64,000 bases of DNA, from the NCBI RefSeq assembly GCF_012489685.1, contig NC_080043.1, positions 3,908,501 through 3,972,500 on the forward strand, written 5' to 3'. Every line of letters begins with the position of its first letter. The first letter of the stretch is position 1. Source of the stretch: Lotus japonicus (Eukaryota; Streptophyta; Magnoliopsida; Fabales; Fabaceae). Position numbers and translations under genes: made by a program. Under the pieces are notes generated by a model, which had not been told where the DNA came from, did no database searches, and saw nothing but the letters and a program-made list of their open reading frames with translations. Shown here piece by piece: positions 12,567 through 25,146 of the stretch.

Positions 12567-12734
12567 TCTTTTGAAGTGGCACCAATGAGGATTGAGGAAC
12601 GTAGGATCAAGCAGTTGAGGAACAAGCAGGTTCCTCTGGTAAAAGTGATTTGGAACCAAGTCACGGGCGATGCTACTTGGGAACTAGAAGAGAGGATGAA
12701 GGAACAGTATCCGGAACTCTTCACTGAGCCTTAA
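12567..12734 (+). pseudogene. Detached chromodomain-like C-terminus of copy 2 polyprotein
   Basis: This region matches 4597-4764. It stays in the gag-pol frame after the TAA at 12564-12566 and encodes the same 55-residue tail with the LRNKQVPLVKV core. It shows that the stop is common to both copies. Confidence 0.78.
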
Positions 12735-12771
12735 GTTTCGAGGACGAAACTTTCTTTTTGGGGGGTAGTAT

Positions 12772-15607
12772 TGTAAGACCTGGATTTTCAGAACAAGCTA
12801 ATTTCCGACTCACGCGTAGAATCAGTGTAAGCGTGACAGGAGTTTGATATTTGAGAAAGATTAATGAAGAAGAAAGTTCAGGAATTGCTTGAGGAATGTT
12901 GCGTAGTCATTTTAGGAATTAGAGCGAGTCGTCTGCACACCCGCCTTATGGCAAGCGTGTCCAGAATAGGCTAATTTCGCTTTAGAGCAACGTTTTAAGT
13001 GAGATTTCGAATCCTTGGAAAATTTAAAGATTTTCTTTATTTTTCCTTCGACCAGCGTTTCATTTCGGAACTCTAGACTGTACGCACGATAGTATTCACT
13101 TTTCGGAAGTCCGACGACGCTAATTTCCTTGCTTCGAAACCCTAGATTCGAGCGATGGAAGAAGACTTTTTCTATTCGGGACTTCTAACGAAGTTTCCGT
13201 CCACGTTGCCAGATTTGTTTCGACATTTCCAATCTTTCTTCAGAAGGAAGTTTTGTCGTCTGAGCATCACAGCAAAAAGTAGTTTAACGGGACAGATTAA
13301 CTTACACCGCCTTTGGGATTTTAGATATCGTTTTTCCCAAATCATAGATAATTGTTTTGAGTTCTGGAATTCTGACGCCAGAATCTCTCTTAGAATTCCT
13401 CGGTGGACGTGCTGCAAAAATCGGAATCGCGAAATTTTCATTTTCCCGCGATTTCACCTGCCTATAAATAGCTCGAAAAAGCAAAATCTCTTCATTCTCA
13501 CCCATTCAAGGCCGCGAGCAAGGAGAGAGGAGGATAGGAGAAATTTTCGCGAAAACTTGACCAATCTTCGTGCAGTTCGTCCCTACTTCTAGGTATTGAG
13601 GTAACTAGCATGAATCCTACCTCTGTTTACTGTTTCTGTTGCGTTTCTGAAGTCGTTTCTGTGCTCACAGTTTTGAGCTTTTTCTAAAATTGTCCGATTT
13701 CCTTGATTTCTTGGTTGGGTTATGTTCCTTATGTTCTCATGAGTCTAAAACCTCTGTCAGTAATCGCCGATTGCGATTCAGTTGTCCAAGATCTGAAAAA
13801 TTGATTCAAAACCCCATTAGTCGCACATTTCGAAACTTTATTGTCGAAAAGCTGTAATCTGACTTCGTGCCTTTAGGATTTGTTGTCACGGATGTCATGA
13901 GGATCAATGCTGTCAAATTTGTTTTCCGAACTGATAACTTTGAAGTTTTGAGCCTTTATTTTGGACCAAAATGCCCCTGGATAGTCGTATTTCGACCCGA
14001 TTGTCCGAAAATTGTTCCGACAATTTCTTTGCCTTAGTTTTACCCTAAAACTACCTTGTGAATTGATTTAGATCGAAGAAAATGTTCGAAAACCCTATTT
14101 TCCATAGTGGCCGAAACCTAATTGCTTGGGTACCGTGTCCAAAAATAATTTTTGGGTCTCTATGACCTGAGCCATTGCGTAGCTCTTTCAATTGTCGAAA
14201 TTTTGGCGCCGGTTTCGTGTCATTCTGAGTTCTGTAGCTCGAGTTATGCTCGTTTTAGCGAACGAAGTCTCCGTTGTCAATTTGTGCCTAAATAGGAACT
14301 CTGAAGCTTTAGAGGCTTTCTTTACGATTTCGATTAGTATTAGTAGATCGTGTTGCTCCTAGTGAAGCTTGTGTTGATGATTGTGTTTTCTTTGTTCTAG
14401 GTTCGCAATTTCCATGCCCAACTTCTACTCACGAAGGTAAGGGTAACTCGGTTTTAGAGCGTCTTTGAGTCTTGCATGCTTTTATCGCACTGCCTGTGTT
14501 TGAGATGAAGATGTTTATATTGATTGGCAGATGATTATGATTATTATGCTGAATTTGGAAAATGTTTTCTGAGAGGCTTCGGCCGTTTACTGGTTTCTGT
14601 CGTTACTGCTTCCTAGTGGATGGAACATGTGGTTACTTTGGATTGGTCCTTGGGTGGGCTTTGTTATTGTCTGACTTGGCATATAGGGCTTGAGTCAAGT
14701 GGCGATGAGGAGGTGTGTCCTATCATTGTCCCATCTTGCGAGATGCTAAGTGGCGATCAGGAGGTGTGTCCTATGATTGTCCCGTCTTGTGTGACGTTAA
14801 GTGGCGATTAGGAGGTGTGTCCTATGATTGTCCCGTCATGTATGACGTTATAAGTGGCGATGAGGAGGTGTGTCCTATCATTGTCCCGTCTTGAGAGACG
14901 ATATTGATCGATCCATTTTGTTAGCAGCATATAGTTGCATTATAGGGAACTAACACCTGACCCTATGTTGTTGGATTTTCGTATTGGTTTATTGATATCT
15001 GATTTGATGTTACATTGTTGAGGTTATTATTATCTGAGTCCGATTTATGTTTAAGTTGTTGATATATGAGTTGAGTTATGTTGCTAGTTATTTACCATGC
15101 CAGGTAATTAAATTCGAACAGCATGATTTTTCTCTTTTATACATGGTAATTGCATGGAGTTAACCCTTTCTATTTGCTACTTGTTGTTTGGGCGCTTAAC
15201 GCTATTAGGCGATGGAGATCCTTCCGCCGAGGCATAGCTACTCGAGTTGGAGATCGAGTTGTAAGCGGTGGAGTAGAGGTATGAGAAGCAGCTTTGCTTC
15301 TCTTCTTGTGGATTATGTTGGAGTCTCTTTTACTTTATGAGAACTCTGTTATTAAAGTCTTGCTTCCGCCACTGTTAAAGTGCGCATGTTTATTCTGAAC
15401 CTTACTTATGGTATTGTAAACTATTATTACTGTATATCGGGAAACAAGTTATCTAAATAAAGTTATGGTATGTTTCCAACCTTTTAGCCGAAGTGTTTAG
15501 TTGTTTTACAGAAAAAAATTCCCTTGGTTTTTAGGGATTGCAGATTGGTCCTTAGACTTTGTTAGGTTACTAATGTGACTCCTCAGTTGAGAAATTGGGG
15601 TGTTACA
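12772..15607 (+). repeat. Terminal 3' LTR (2836 bp)
   Basis: It begins TGTAAGACCTGG after a G6 tract and ends GGGGTGTTACA at 15607, followed by non-element DNA (ctaacctt). It is 2 bp longer than the central LTR because of four single-base indels. The TATA box is at 13461-13470. The near identity of the two LTRs points to very recent activity or recent recombination between them. Confidence 0.93.
14697..14902 (+). repeat. Four tandem 51-53 bp units inside the terminal LTR
   Basis: This is the counterpart of the array at 6727-6931, with the same unit order. Its last unit has three Cs in ATTGTCCCGTC, where the central LTR has two; this is one of the few differences between the LTRs. Confidence 0.8.
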
Positions 15608-18170
15608 CTAACCTTCTTCAATCTTAGGTTTCCTATAGTTCCAACTTTTTTTTATAAAAGTGCATAATTAGAACAATAATTGCTTAAAATTGAAATGATG
15701 TGGTTGTTTTATCCCTTATTTTACTGACAAGCTTGATTTTTCAAGTTATTTGACACTGCAACTCTTCCCTCCAACGAATTTTCTAGGTTCTTTGCAGATG
15801 AATTCTCTCTTCTCTCATTTTTTCGCTCACTACAACACGCCCCCGAACATGCATGCTTCCCAACAGCATCCTCAGGGCCAGCTCCCAAAATCATAAAATT
15901 CGCTACAATGAGTTTGTAACTTTAAGAGCTTAATGTGGCTTTGATGGGTGTCTTTGCATTCAGCAATTGGGTTTGTGCCAGTATTTTGTGCTGTGAAATA
16001 TATTTGCGGGGAACATCCAAAGGATTTCTTTCTTGGGACGCATACTAAAGGATTTGTATATATGATACTGGCAGAGAGACACATACGGTTTGAAGCTTGC
16101 TGATTTTTTATAGGCACGATCATTTTTTGATGAGATCAATGTAGACCTTAAAAAAATTTGGATTCTTTAACTGAATCTCATGAAGGTTGGTGCTCTGCTA
16201 CGATTTACATAAATGAGCCCCGAGTCTGGCCATTGATAAAGAAAATTGTAGTTCAGATTCTAATTATTTGTCTTACTTTTTATGCTTAGACTTTTTTTGG
16301 GTACATTATTCTAATTTGATTTACACTTTAGGGGGGTGGTTGTGGCTTCTCCTATCTTTACAGCCTTTGAATTCCATCCGCATAAAAAACTAACAGAATG
16401 ATTTTACGGGTGCTATACCATAAATCAATATGAATTTGGTATTTAGACGCGCTTCCTCTATTCCCCTTGCTTTAGCATGCAATTTAAAATTTCAGTTTGC
16501 CATAGGCAGCAGCTTTTCACTTAATTTTGTAAAAAAGATTTTAAAATGTAGTTAATAAATGAATAATTTTTTTTGATATACCCTCCAAGTACTAATTTTC
16601 TACTAACTCTTTTTGTTCTCTACTTATCCTATTCATGTGTCTTTTTGTTTTGTTTTGAACAATGCCACACAAGTCTTTTTTAAAATTTTATATGAATTCC
16701 ATTAATTCTTCAATTTGTTAGTTATTAAAAGATTTTTACAAAATTTACAATATATTTTATAATTTATAAGTTCTTAAATTAAATTAAGCAATAAATTATT
16801 ATTTATTAGCTTATTTAAATCTAATTAAATTTCTTAGCTTTCCAATTCCCTATTTTATAATTATTTTTTCTTTTAATCCATACATTTTCTTTAAAAATAA
16901 CTAAATTTAGAAAGAAAAAAAACGCATAACTAAAAATGAATATCCCCGTGCATCGCACGGGTATAAATACTAGTTTCCCATAAAAAACTAGCATTATTAT
17001 TATGCTTAAAAATGAGCATTAACATTAATCATGAATATATTTTAAATAATATCTACTAGTATAATGTATCTATATTTTTAAATTTGAGTAGAATATAAAA
17101 GTACCGGCACCTGTCACAATTATGTTTTCTTATAATAGATGAGACTAAATATATGGATCACACCACCATGTAATGCAATGTCATATCTTAAACTCAAGAT
17201 AAATTATTTATATATATTTTTAATTGTCTAGCTTATAATTTTCTTAGTTTCTCTCTTTATGTAAATCAGACAATACTTGTCTTTCCCATATGGTTAACCA
17301 ATCTTCTAATATGATTTTTCCAGCACATACCCAAATTACATATAAGATGAGCTTTTACTATTTTCTACCATAAGAGCTACATCAATTTTATTTATTTTTT
17401 AAAAACCTCAACATACTATCAAATAACTGTATTTTTAATTTTCATGTTCTCAACCATTCCCGGTCAGATGGACCTTTGGATTGATTGGGTGCGGAATGAG
17501 CGGGTGAAAAATTAATAAGTGAGTTGACACGAGTGTCCAAAAAACAAAATTTGACTGACAATTTTTTTTTAAAAGGAACAGTAATGAAGAAAAAATCTCA
17601 TCTCACTTCATCATGCATGATGGTCGCATCTTCGACAACCTACTCAACAAAGAAGTCAAAGGAAATACTAGGGGTGAAATGAGCTCAATGGTGACCATGT
17701 AAAGGTAGGAGCTCGACGAAACAACACTCAAATTGCCTTTCTGGTAGTGTTGCTCTCCTACTCGCACTTGACAAATGACAATGATGGTATGAGCAAGGAA
17801 TCCACCTATTGCTCTTGTTAAAAAAATATAATACAAAACATCTCATGTATCTGCACTCATGACATAAGCTTTTGGAACAATTGTTCATTACATAGTATCA
17901 AAACCTTTATGACTAGTGATCGAGAGTTCGATCATTGTTTCCATCATCATTCTAATAAAAAGTTGAATTTTCAAGCTTCAAGACCAATGAACTCTAGAAT
18001 GACCTTCTATTATAAGTCCATCCATAATTTAACCAAAACCTGATCACTTTCCACGACACTAGTATTCACATATATCCATGAAATGGAACTGATCCTACTA
18101 ACCGAACTAAATTAGTTCAAATTACCTTCTATCTAGTCAAACTCTCATGCCCAGGGGGATTTGGTGGCAG
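15608..18170. other. Gene-free AT-rich stretch
   Basis: I see no recognisable gene between the chromovirus and the cyclin T gene. The only clear structure is a Helitron-like 3' terminus at 16945-16973. Short reading frames near 15872-16123 and 17603-17888 have no recognisable motif and look like chance. Confidence 0.6.
16945..16973 (+). mobile_element. Helitron-like 3' terminus
   Basis: A hairpin with the 7-bp stem CCCGTGC/GCACGGG and a 3-base loop (16945-16961) is followed by TATAAATA and CTAG at 16970-16973, then T. A GC-rich hairpin about 10 bases before CTAG, with T next, is the standard 3' end of plant Helitrons. I could not place the 5' TC end in the AT-rich DNA upstream, so the element length is unknown. 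Confidence 0.6.
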
Positions 18171-18409
18171 CTAAGGAAGTTGGATTATTAGAGTTGAGAG
18201 CATTCCAGGATCTTTTCTGAGAAGCATGTGTATGTCCAGACAAGACTTGAAAACAATATCTGAGTCAGTCTCAGCCACACTAACAGTGTATTTGGAAACA
18301 CAGTGGTCGCGCAAGTCACTAAAGTTGAAGCTACAAATAGTAGCTTTCAAAAGCGCAATTCTACATGGTAAATCCACAGAACCAAAAAAACAAACAATGA
18401 AACACTGCA

Positions 18410-21400
18410 TCAAATATGGTTTTCCTGTACAGGCCTTTTGCTGTCCCTCTCAGCATGTCCCAGCAGGTTGACATTGTTTTGATCTTCTATATAATCAATG
18501 CGATTATGGTGGGTAGATCCAAAACTATAATTATGCCGCTTTTTCCCCTCCGCAAATTTATCAGGGGAGCTCTCTGCTTTCCTCTTGTGGTTGCTTGACT
18601 TGCGTCCCAGGTCAATGTCATCAAGTGCAGACACCTCCCCTTCTTCTACAGCACTTAAATCTGTTTCATGTGATGGCTTCACCAAATGGAGATGCTCTTC
18701 TGAATGATCTTGATGTTTTCCCTGCTGCATATTCTCAAAAGCTGATCTGTCTACGGGCTTAGACAAGCTTTTCTGTCCGTCCTGTTTATTCTTCTCACTC
18801 TGAGCAGCCAATTCAATTCCATCTTCGAGTTCCCTAACCCTCTCAATCAGATCCTCATCATCCTGTTTATTCTTCTCACTCTGAGCAGCCAATTCAATTC
18901 CATCTTCGAGTTCCCTAACCCTCTCAAACAGATCCTCATCATCCATTAGCTCCGTTTTCTTAGTGATATTACCAACTGCTTTCTTTCGTTTCTCTAATGC
19001 AGCTTTTACCTTGTCCCTATCGATTTTTTTAATGGCTTCAAGACTCGGCGGGGCAAATGTACCATCTCTATGGTTTAGGTTCTTGCTGCTATGTTTATCA
19101 TTCAATTCAACATCTTCCTTCATGTTGCTTCTCCCAATGTTGATTTCAGGCTCCTCACTATAACCTGATCGAGATCTCACCGTGTCTTGAGCTTCCTGCA
19201 AGTTTTCCTTATGTGGTGGAGGTTCCTGCTCAGGATGTTGATTTCCCTTGGCATCACCTTCCACCAAGTGTATCATTTCTGTGCTTCCATTTGTGCCGTG
19301 ATTTGATACAGGGCCAACATGATTTGCAGATGATACAACATTTTTGGATATTGCGAGTTTTGATGCTTCAAGTCTTGGACTTGGACCTCGGATATACAAA
19401 TTGTTGTTTGTGGTTGCAGCTTCATCATTGCTAGTTGATGCTTTTGGCGTTGCCCTGTTGCCACCTCCTGCAGTTCCTTCAACATCATTTGATGGCGCTA
19501 TTTGATTTTGTTCATATAGCTCCAGCATTTGATTACTAACTTCTGCAGAAAATATAGATACAGTGATGGGTCTTTCCAGTCCAGGTCCAGATAATAATAA
19601 AGGTATACATAATATGATGTTGACTATTACCTAATACCTATACTCCACAAAAGTTCAACAATTAGATTCTTCGTAAGATATCAGCACACATTCAGAAAAA
19701 GAACTAAGCAATAAGAACAGATGCAGAGGAAATAGATGTATGACGAAGAGATAGTACTTTTGTTTCTCATTTCTTTATATAGTACTAAAAAAGAAGACAC
19801 CAACCCTCCAACTGGTGGGCAGTGAGTGTGACATCAAACACTTGCCACCAAAGCTTCTCGAGCTTCACATTGAGGAACTTTGCAGCAAGGAATATGGCTC
19901 CGGCTGCAATGTGCTGGGGTTTAAACTGCAGGCAAAGAGATGTCCGAAGTCTGCATACCACATCCTTATGTCAGAAAAGTAAAATCAAAGGCCATTGGCC
20001 AAAGCAGAAATGGAGCAATCTTCATACCCATCATTAACAAAATTCCATGCAACTTGAGCAAGAGCATTTTGAGAAACTTTGAGTTTCTTTATTGCCTCAA
20101 CAAGAGGTTTGTAAGGATGTTGCACATGAAAATCAAAACCAAGAGTTGCAAGAACAACCCTCTCTCCAAGTAAAATTAATTCTTTCTGCTGTTCATACAC
20201 TTCCTGTGCCACAGTTTGAAATAAAAAAAAATTGCAAAACAAAAATTCATATTAGAAAAGAAAACGGGGAGCAAAGTGAAAATTTCAAATGAATTTTGAT
20301 TTTTAAATAAATCCCCAGAAGGTAAATCGCATAAAAATATAAAATTAAAAAAAAAACTGTTGCATGCACCAGCCTCTAGCAACAGTGACTAAAATGTTCC
20401 ATGGTGAAATATAACATTTCAACTAGAACGAAAGTAGGATGAAAGATACGAAACTTGAACACAATTTAAATCGATTAAATGTTAAAAAAAAATTTATCAA
20501 CAGGTAATTCAATGATGGGAGCAGAAATTGCTTCATAGAAAAGCACAGGTTAGTGAGGGGCATATGCTATACCTTCTGTTTGATTCTCTGAACAGCTGCA
20601 GGATCCTTCTTGTGTATAATTTCATATGAAACAAGAATAACGTCTTTTAGAGGGCGAGGAGTTTCTTCAACCTTCCCAGCAAGAAACATGCACGATGTAG
20701 CAATGATCTGTAAAAAATGTCAAGTTACTAATAATCAATCATATGTCAAATTTAATGTGTTATACACCAACCATACAACCATAGCGTGTAAAAGATAAAA
20801 ATTATAACAATGCACCCAATGACATAGGGATGGATTTTTGCATGAACTCAAACAAGTGCTGAAAAGAAGAGGAAAATAGGCATAAAGAGTGAGAAAAATA
20901 GCATGAAATCCATAAACATTTTCTCAAAAGAAGAAATAGAAGGCTTACTGAAAACCCCACATGACTTATTTGTTAAAAAATAGGAGGAGTGCTAACTGTA
21001 GCATATAATTGCTTTACATGGTAGTACAAATAAGTGACAAGAAAAACAGCATGTTCATGACCAGCATATAATAATCCTACAAATACAGTTTGTCATAAGA
21101 ATGATAATCATGTATGACAGTTGGACTGTTACAGTCTTATTGGGCCCAAGCTAACCTAATACATTTCATTTTGATTTCAGTTACTACAATAATGAAATCA
21201 TGAAAACCACTATCATTTTTGGGTCGGACACTCCAAGCCGTTAGCAAGGATTGATGATTAAGATTTGTATTAGTTGTGCTGTTATTTTATCCACAAATAA
21301 ATAAATAACGATCCAAGAGAGTGCTAGCCATGTGTTTTATGAGTGTTATGGGATGTCGTATTCTCAACAAAAAGAGAATATAACCAATTGATTGTGAACT

Positions 21401-22885
21401 GGATCAGATTGAGTGTAAATGAATAGTGTGTTACTGAATACAAGTGATACCCTCCCTCTAATCTCTTCTAATTTATTCTCAACAAGCTACTGAAAACGAC
21501 AGCTCACTTCTAACTAAAGCGACATGAACTTCCTCTGACAGTTTACAACAGTTATAAAACTATCCCAACTAACTACAGGGTTATTATCCACTACACTTTT
21601 CCTATTCTTCCTCTGGTTGGTATAACCTTGTGATTGGGCAACCTATCATTGATGCATTCAAAGAGAAAAAAAAATGTAATTATTCAAAAAAATCAATTGA
21701 TAAGATAGGATCTGGAGAAAAATGAAGACAGCATGCAATAATTTATAAGTAGTTCTTGCAAGTCTTTTGCATGTACGTGTCTAGGCAGAGTCTACTCATG
21801 CATGGCAAACTAGGGTTTAATTTGCAAAATTCACAGAGCTGCAATTTCCTCTAAAAAGATATGGACCCAAGTCTGATTCATGATTCAGGCATGGCATATA
21901 GTATAAACCAATTATGAGAAGCTAAGGTCCTCGAACTAGAAGGATCTAAATACAGTGTCAACAATTCTGCTGAAGCATACCGTATGATATTACACCAGCC
22001 AACAAATGGATTTGCTACCACTACTTATCGAAATTCATATAAATCAGAGATTTATGCATAGTTCAGAGAAGAGAACAATTATCCATTCATGATAATCTGC
22101 AAGTTATATCCCTTTAGGCACAGTCAGCCACACACATGGATAAATTTTCCCCAACCAGAATGATAATATGCAAGTTGTCATTACAAAATACAGACTCACC
22201 CTCCTGTCATTCTTTGCATGGGATTGCCGAAGAAAGAACCGATGACAAAAGATTATTGCAGAGGCAATAGTTACCTGAGGTCTGCATCACAATTAAATTG
22301 GAATAAACATTATGATATATTAAGCTATTGTCAATGTATTCCTGCTTTCAATATGATCAGAGATAATAAAAATTCTCATATGTTGCCAGCAACATAAATA
22401 TATAAAGATGCTGCTGCTGCTGCTGCTGCTGCTGATGTGCTACTCAGCACTTACAGAGACAAAAATCAATGCTACACAGCCAAACCTTCTAAATTTAAAT
22501 AGTTTTCCACCAGACACATTTATATCAGTAGAACAAATAAAGAAAACTAGAAAACTTACAACAAATGAAGTCTTACACTGAAAAATAATAAAAACAAGGA
22601 CCTAGACAGTTTAGATAGTGAACTAATGCACCAGAAAATGATGGGATAAAAGGGCATACAAACTTACACTTTAAGTCTCATGCCTAAATCTTGTAGATAT
22701 GTACAGTATGATTTGCGTAGGTAAGCTTCTTTCTTCAAATCTACACCATCTTGTTTGGAAGGTGAGTTTTCTTCGATCTCTTTCCTAGAAAGGTACCATC
22801 GAGAACCATTCTCCTGAGAGCATCCTTGTGAACCACTTTGATGTGTTCCATCATGAGAGGTATCACCAAGCAACAATCCAGCCAT
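18410..22885 (-). CDS. Cyclin-T1-like protein (P-TEFb cyclin), six coding exons, 629 aa
   Basis: Cyclin T partners CDK9/CDKC to phosphorylate the RNA polymerase II tail during elongation in the nucleus. Coding exons in order are 22885-22668, 22281-22200, 20707-20573, 20203-20028, 19950-19805 and 19542-18410, all GT-AG, summing to 630 codons. Residues 29-250 form the two cyclin folds, with [71 protein letters not shown] and [15 protein letters not shown]. The long last exon encodes a charged, low-complexity tail ending in [10 protein letters not shown] and GKKRHNY, as in plant CYCT1 proteins. The start is the first ATG, and MAGLLLGD is typical. The tail carries an 81-bp in-frame tandem duplication (18781-18942). 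Length is slightly above that usual for the family. Confidence 0.93.
18781..18942 (-). repeat. 81-bp in-frame tandem duplication in cyclin T last exon
   Basis: Two 81-bp units (18781-18861 and 18862-18942) differ at a single base that I can find, which changes Ile to Phe. They encode two copies of a 27-residue acidic unit containing [20 protein letters not shown] (about residues 453-506). The near identity implies a recent duplication or an active slippage site. It adds one heptad-rich, possibly coiled-coil, segment. Confidence 0.92.
22411..22434 (+). repeat. (CTG)8 microsatellite in cyclin T intron 1
   Basis: Eight CTG triplets lie in the intron between coding exons 1 and 2 (22282-22667). 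They are non-coding and likely polymorphic. Confidence 0.9.
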
Positions 22886-23990
22886 GATGATCAGAGTGGA
22901 TTCAATTTAGTTCAGCTTGACTTGAGATAGATGCATATCACTGATATCCAATAGTTCCCTGTCAACCAAATACAATTATGATAAACAAAAGAGGCAATGT
23001 GCTAATATGCAAATAAACAAAATATAATCCTCACTGATTTACCACATAACATAAGCAAGCCAGTAAACTGTATTAAACTATTAATCATGTTTTTTTTCCA
23101 CCTTTTTTATTAGATAAATAACAATGACTCCCAAGATAGAATCTTCTTAGAGCACTACCTAGTACGAAACGAAATGGCCGAAAACAAATTTCTACCAATC
23201 ACAGCACTTGTCCAAATAAATGATTGGGAGTAGTGGTATGAGAGAGAAAAGTTAAAAGTTTAACAACGCACATTCAGAAGTTTCGCTTGGTACACTGTTC
23301 GTAACAACTAGCATTTTCCTTCTTCTTAACATAGATGCCAACCACACTAGGATAGCCAATTTTGAAATTAATAAAATACATGCCCTCACTGAAAGTGGGT
23401 ACACGCAAATCTTATCCTTTTATACCATTGCCATCAATGCCCCTCTTAAGTATCTACACGCTTCTCTGTCACTCACAAAGACATGGCATTTGAATATAAC
23501 TCCTACACCATCAACCAATTTACTCCAACATGGAACAAAAGAACTAGCTTCAGAAGCTTAAGCAAACCCCTGATAATCTAAATACACAAAGTGTGTGCTT
23601 CATGAATACCCAATTGTTCATACATGTAACAAAGGCATCCAGAACCCTAAAATTCCATTAATCATCCAAAAAAATTCTTAACAGTTCCCATTCATCAATT
23701 TTTTTTCCTCAACACAAAGGGTAACAAATGCTGAAAACCCAGTTTAGAAATATGATTGTTTATCTCAAAAATTTGAAAAATATCATAGTAGAACAAGGTT
23801 GAAGTTGAAGAGCGTAAAGGGGTAATTGCATGAATCAAAAACCCTTACCTTAACAGAAGATTTCAATGAGAGAGATGCCAATTTTCGCGCTGAAATCGAA
23901 GAGCGAGTGAGGGAAGAAGAAGAGAAGGAGCAACGTGTATCAGCGAACACAGGAGCAACGCAACTAGGGCTGGGAATGGCTAGGGTTTAG
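22886..23990 (-). promoter_or_regulatory. Cyclin T 5' UTR with a leader intron
   Basis: On the minus strand a CT-rich leader (about 23990-23849) ends at AAG|GTAAGG. The second leader segment begins after TTGACAG at 22958 and runs into the ATG at 22885. This gives a leader intron of about 890 bp, 23848-22959. The exact transcription start is not visible. The leader start lies about 50 bp from the MULE end at 24044, so little native core promoter remains between them. Confidence 0.6.
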
Positions 23991-24043
23991 AAGAAGGAAC
24001 CATTGTCATAACCGCATAGCCATATTTATTATAAAATAAAAAA

Positions 24044-25137
24044 GGCTTAATTCCATTTTAGGCCCCTGATCTTTTAAAAATGAGCGATCGGGGCCCCCCG
24101 TGTTTAAACATAGCGGTCAGGCCCCCTAATATCTCTAAAACGTGCGATCCAAGCCCTTCCGTCTGTTTCCGTTAGTTGACCAGACGGAGCTTCATTTCTC
24201 ATTCTTCTACTCAATAACAACAATTAAACACAAATCAAAGCCCAGAACAAAAACACGATGATTCTGTGCAACAATTATAATCTAGTGAGGAACCCAGAAA
24301 TCAAAGCCCACAGATCCCCATCTTCTTCTTCCTCTCTATTCTTCTATGCAAGCTTCTCCAGATTTCTTCCGCTTTTCTTCTTCTTCTTCTTCCGATCCAG
24401 AAAAACCATTCAACCCATAAATCGATCTGCCCCAAACCTAGAAACCCAAACCCAAAAAATCAACCCATTAACCGTTGAACCCCAAAACCCCAAATCCAGA
24501 GAAAACTGAAACTCCAATTTAAAACCCCGAATCCGGAGAAGTACTGAAGAAGGGTCGAAAGGGTTGTTGATTTGGGGATTTTCCAAGAGAGAAGATGGAT
24601 CGAGCAAGGTGGAGGTGGTGGCTGAAATTAGGGTTGTTTCTCATCATGTTGGTGATGATGATGCTCGCGGGACTGAAGGAGGTGGCAGCGTCATCGTGGC
24701 TGCTGGCGGTGGTGGCTAGCTTGGGTTGTGCCAGAGTGGTTTGCACATGGAAGGAGAAGAAGAGAAAGATCAGGACAGGAACGGTGGTGATGGTGTAGCC
24801 TCTGGAAGGAGAGTGACCAAGCGGTGGTGGTTGTCATCAGGAGGAGAAGAAGGTGTTGGTAGTGCTGCAACCTTAGGGAAAATAATCAGAAGAAGAAGAA
24901 AATGGGTCTGGGAGAGGAAGAGAGAAAGAGTCGAGAGGTTGAGGGAGAGCGTGAGTGAGTGAACGCGTGAGGGAGAGAGAGAGATGAGAGTGACCGTTTG
25001 GTCAACTAACGGAGTTTAACAGAAGGGGCTGGATCGCACGTTTTTGAAACGTTGGGGTGCCTGACCGCTACGTTTAAACACGGGGGGCCCCGATCGCTCA
25101 TTTCTGAAACATCAGGGGCCCAAAGTGGAATTAAGCC
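24044..25137. mobile_element. Non-autonomous Mutator-like element (1094 bp) at the cyclin T promoter
   Basis: The ends are long inverted repeats of about 100-150 bp, beginning GGCTTAATTCCA on the left, with the matching TGGAATTAAGCC read inverted at the right. The element is flanked by a perfect 9-bp direct repeat, aataaaaaa, at 24035-24043 and 25138-25146. Long terminal inverted repeats with a 9-bp duplication define the Mutator superfamily. The interior encodes no transposase; small frames at 24258-24509 and 24595-24798 resemble nothing I know. The interior could be captured host DNA. Confidence 0.85.
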
Positions 25138-25146
25138 AATAAAAAA

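Larger units (their letters stand above)
1..15607 (+). mobile_element. Tandem Ty3/gypsy chromovirus (Tekay/Del-like), internal-LTR-internal-LTR
   Basis: Two near-identical internal regions (1-4801 and 7636-12771) share the LTR at 4802-7635, and a further LTR closes the array at 12772-15607. The window starts inside the first internal region, about 60 bases after where its primer-binding site would be, so the first LTR is outside. Domain order is gag, protease, RT, RNase H, integrase, which is Ty3/gypsy order. The remnant chromodomain-like tail and the G-rich tract before the LTR place it among Tekay/Del chromoviruses. After the gap, the internal copies differ at only one base that I found (4001 versus 11971). 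The left target-site duplication is not visible; the right flank begins ctaac. The array could be real, made by unequal LTR recombination, or partly an assembly product. Confidence 0.93.
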
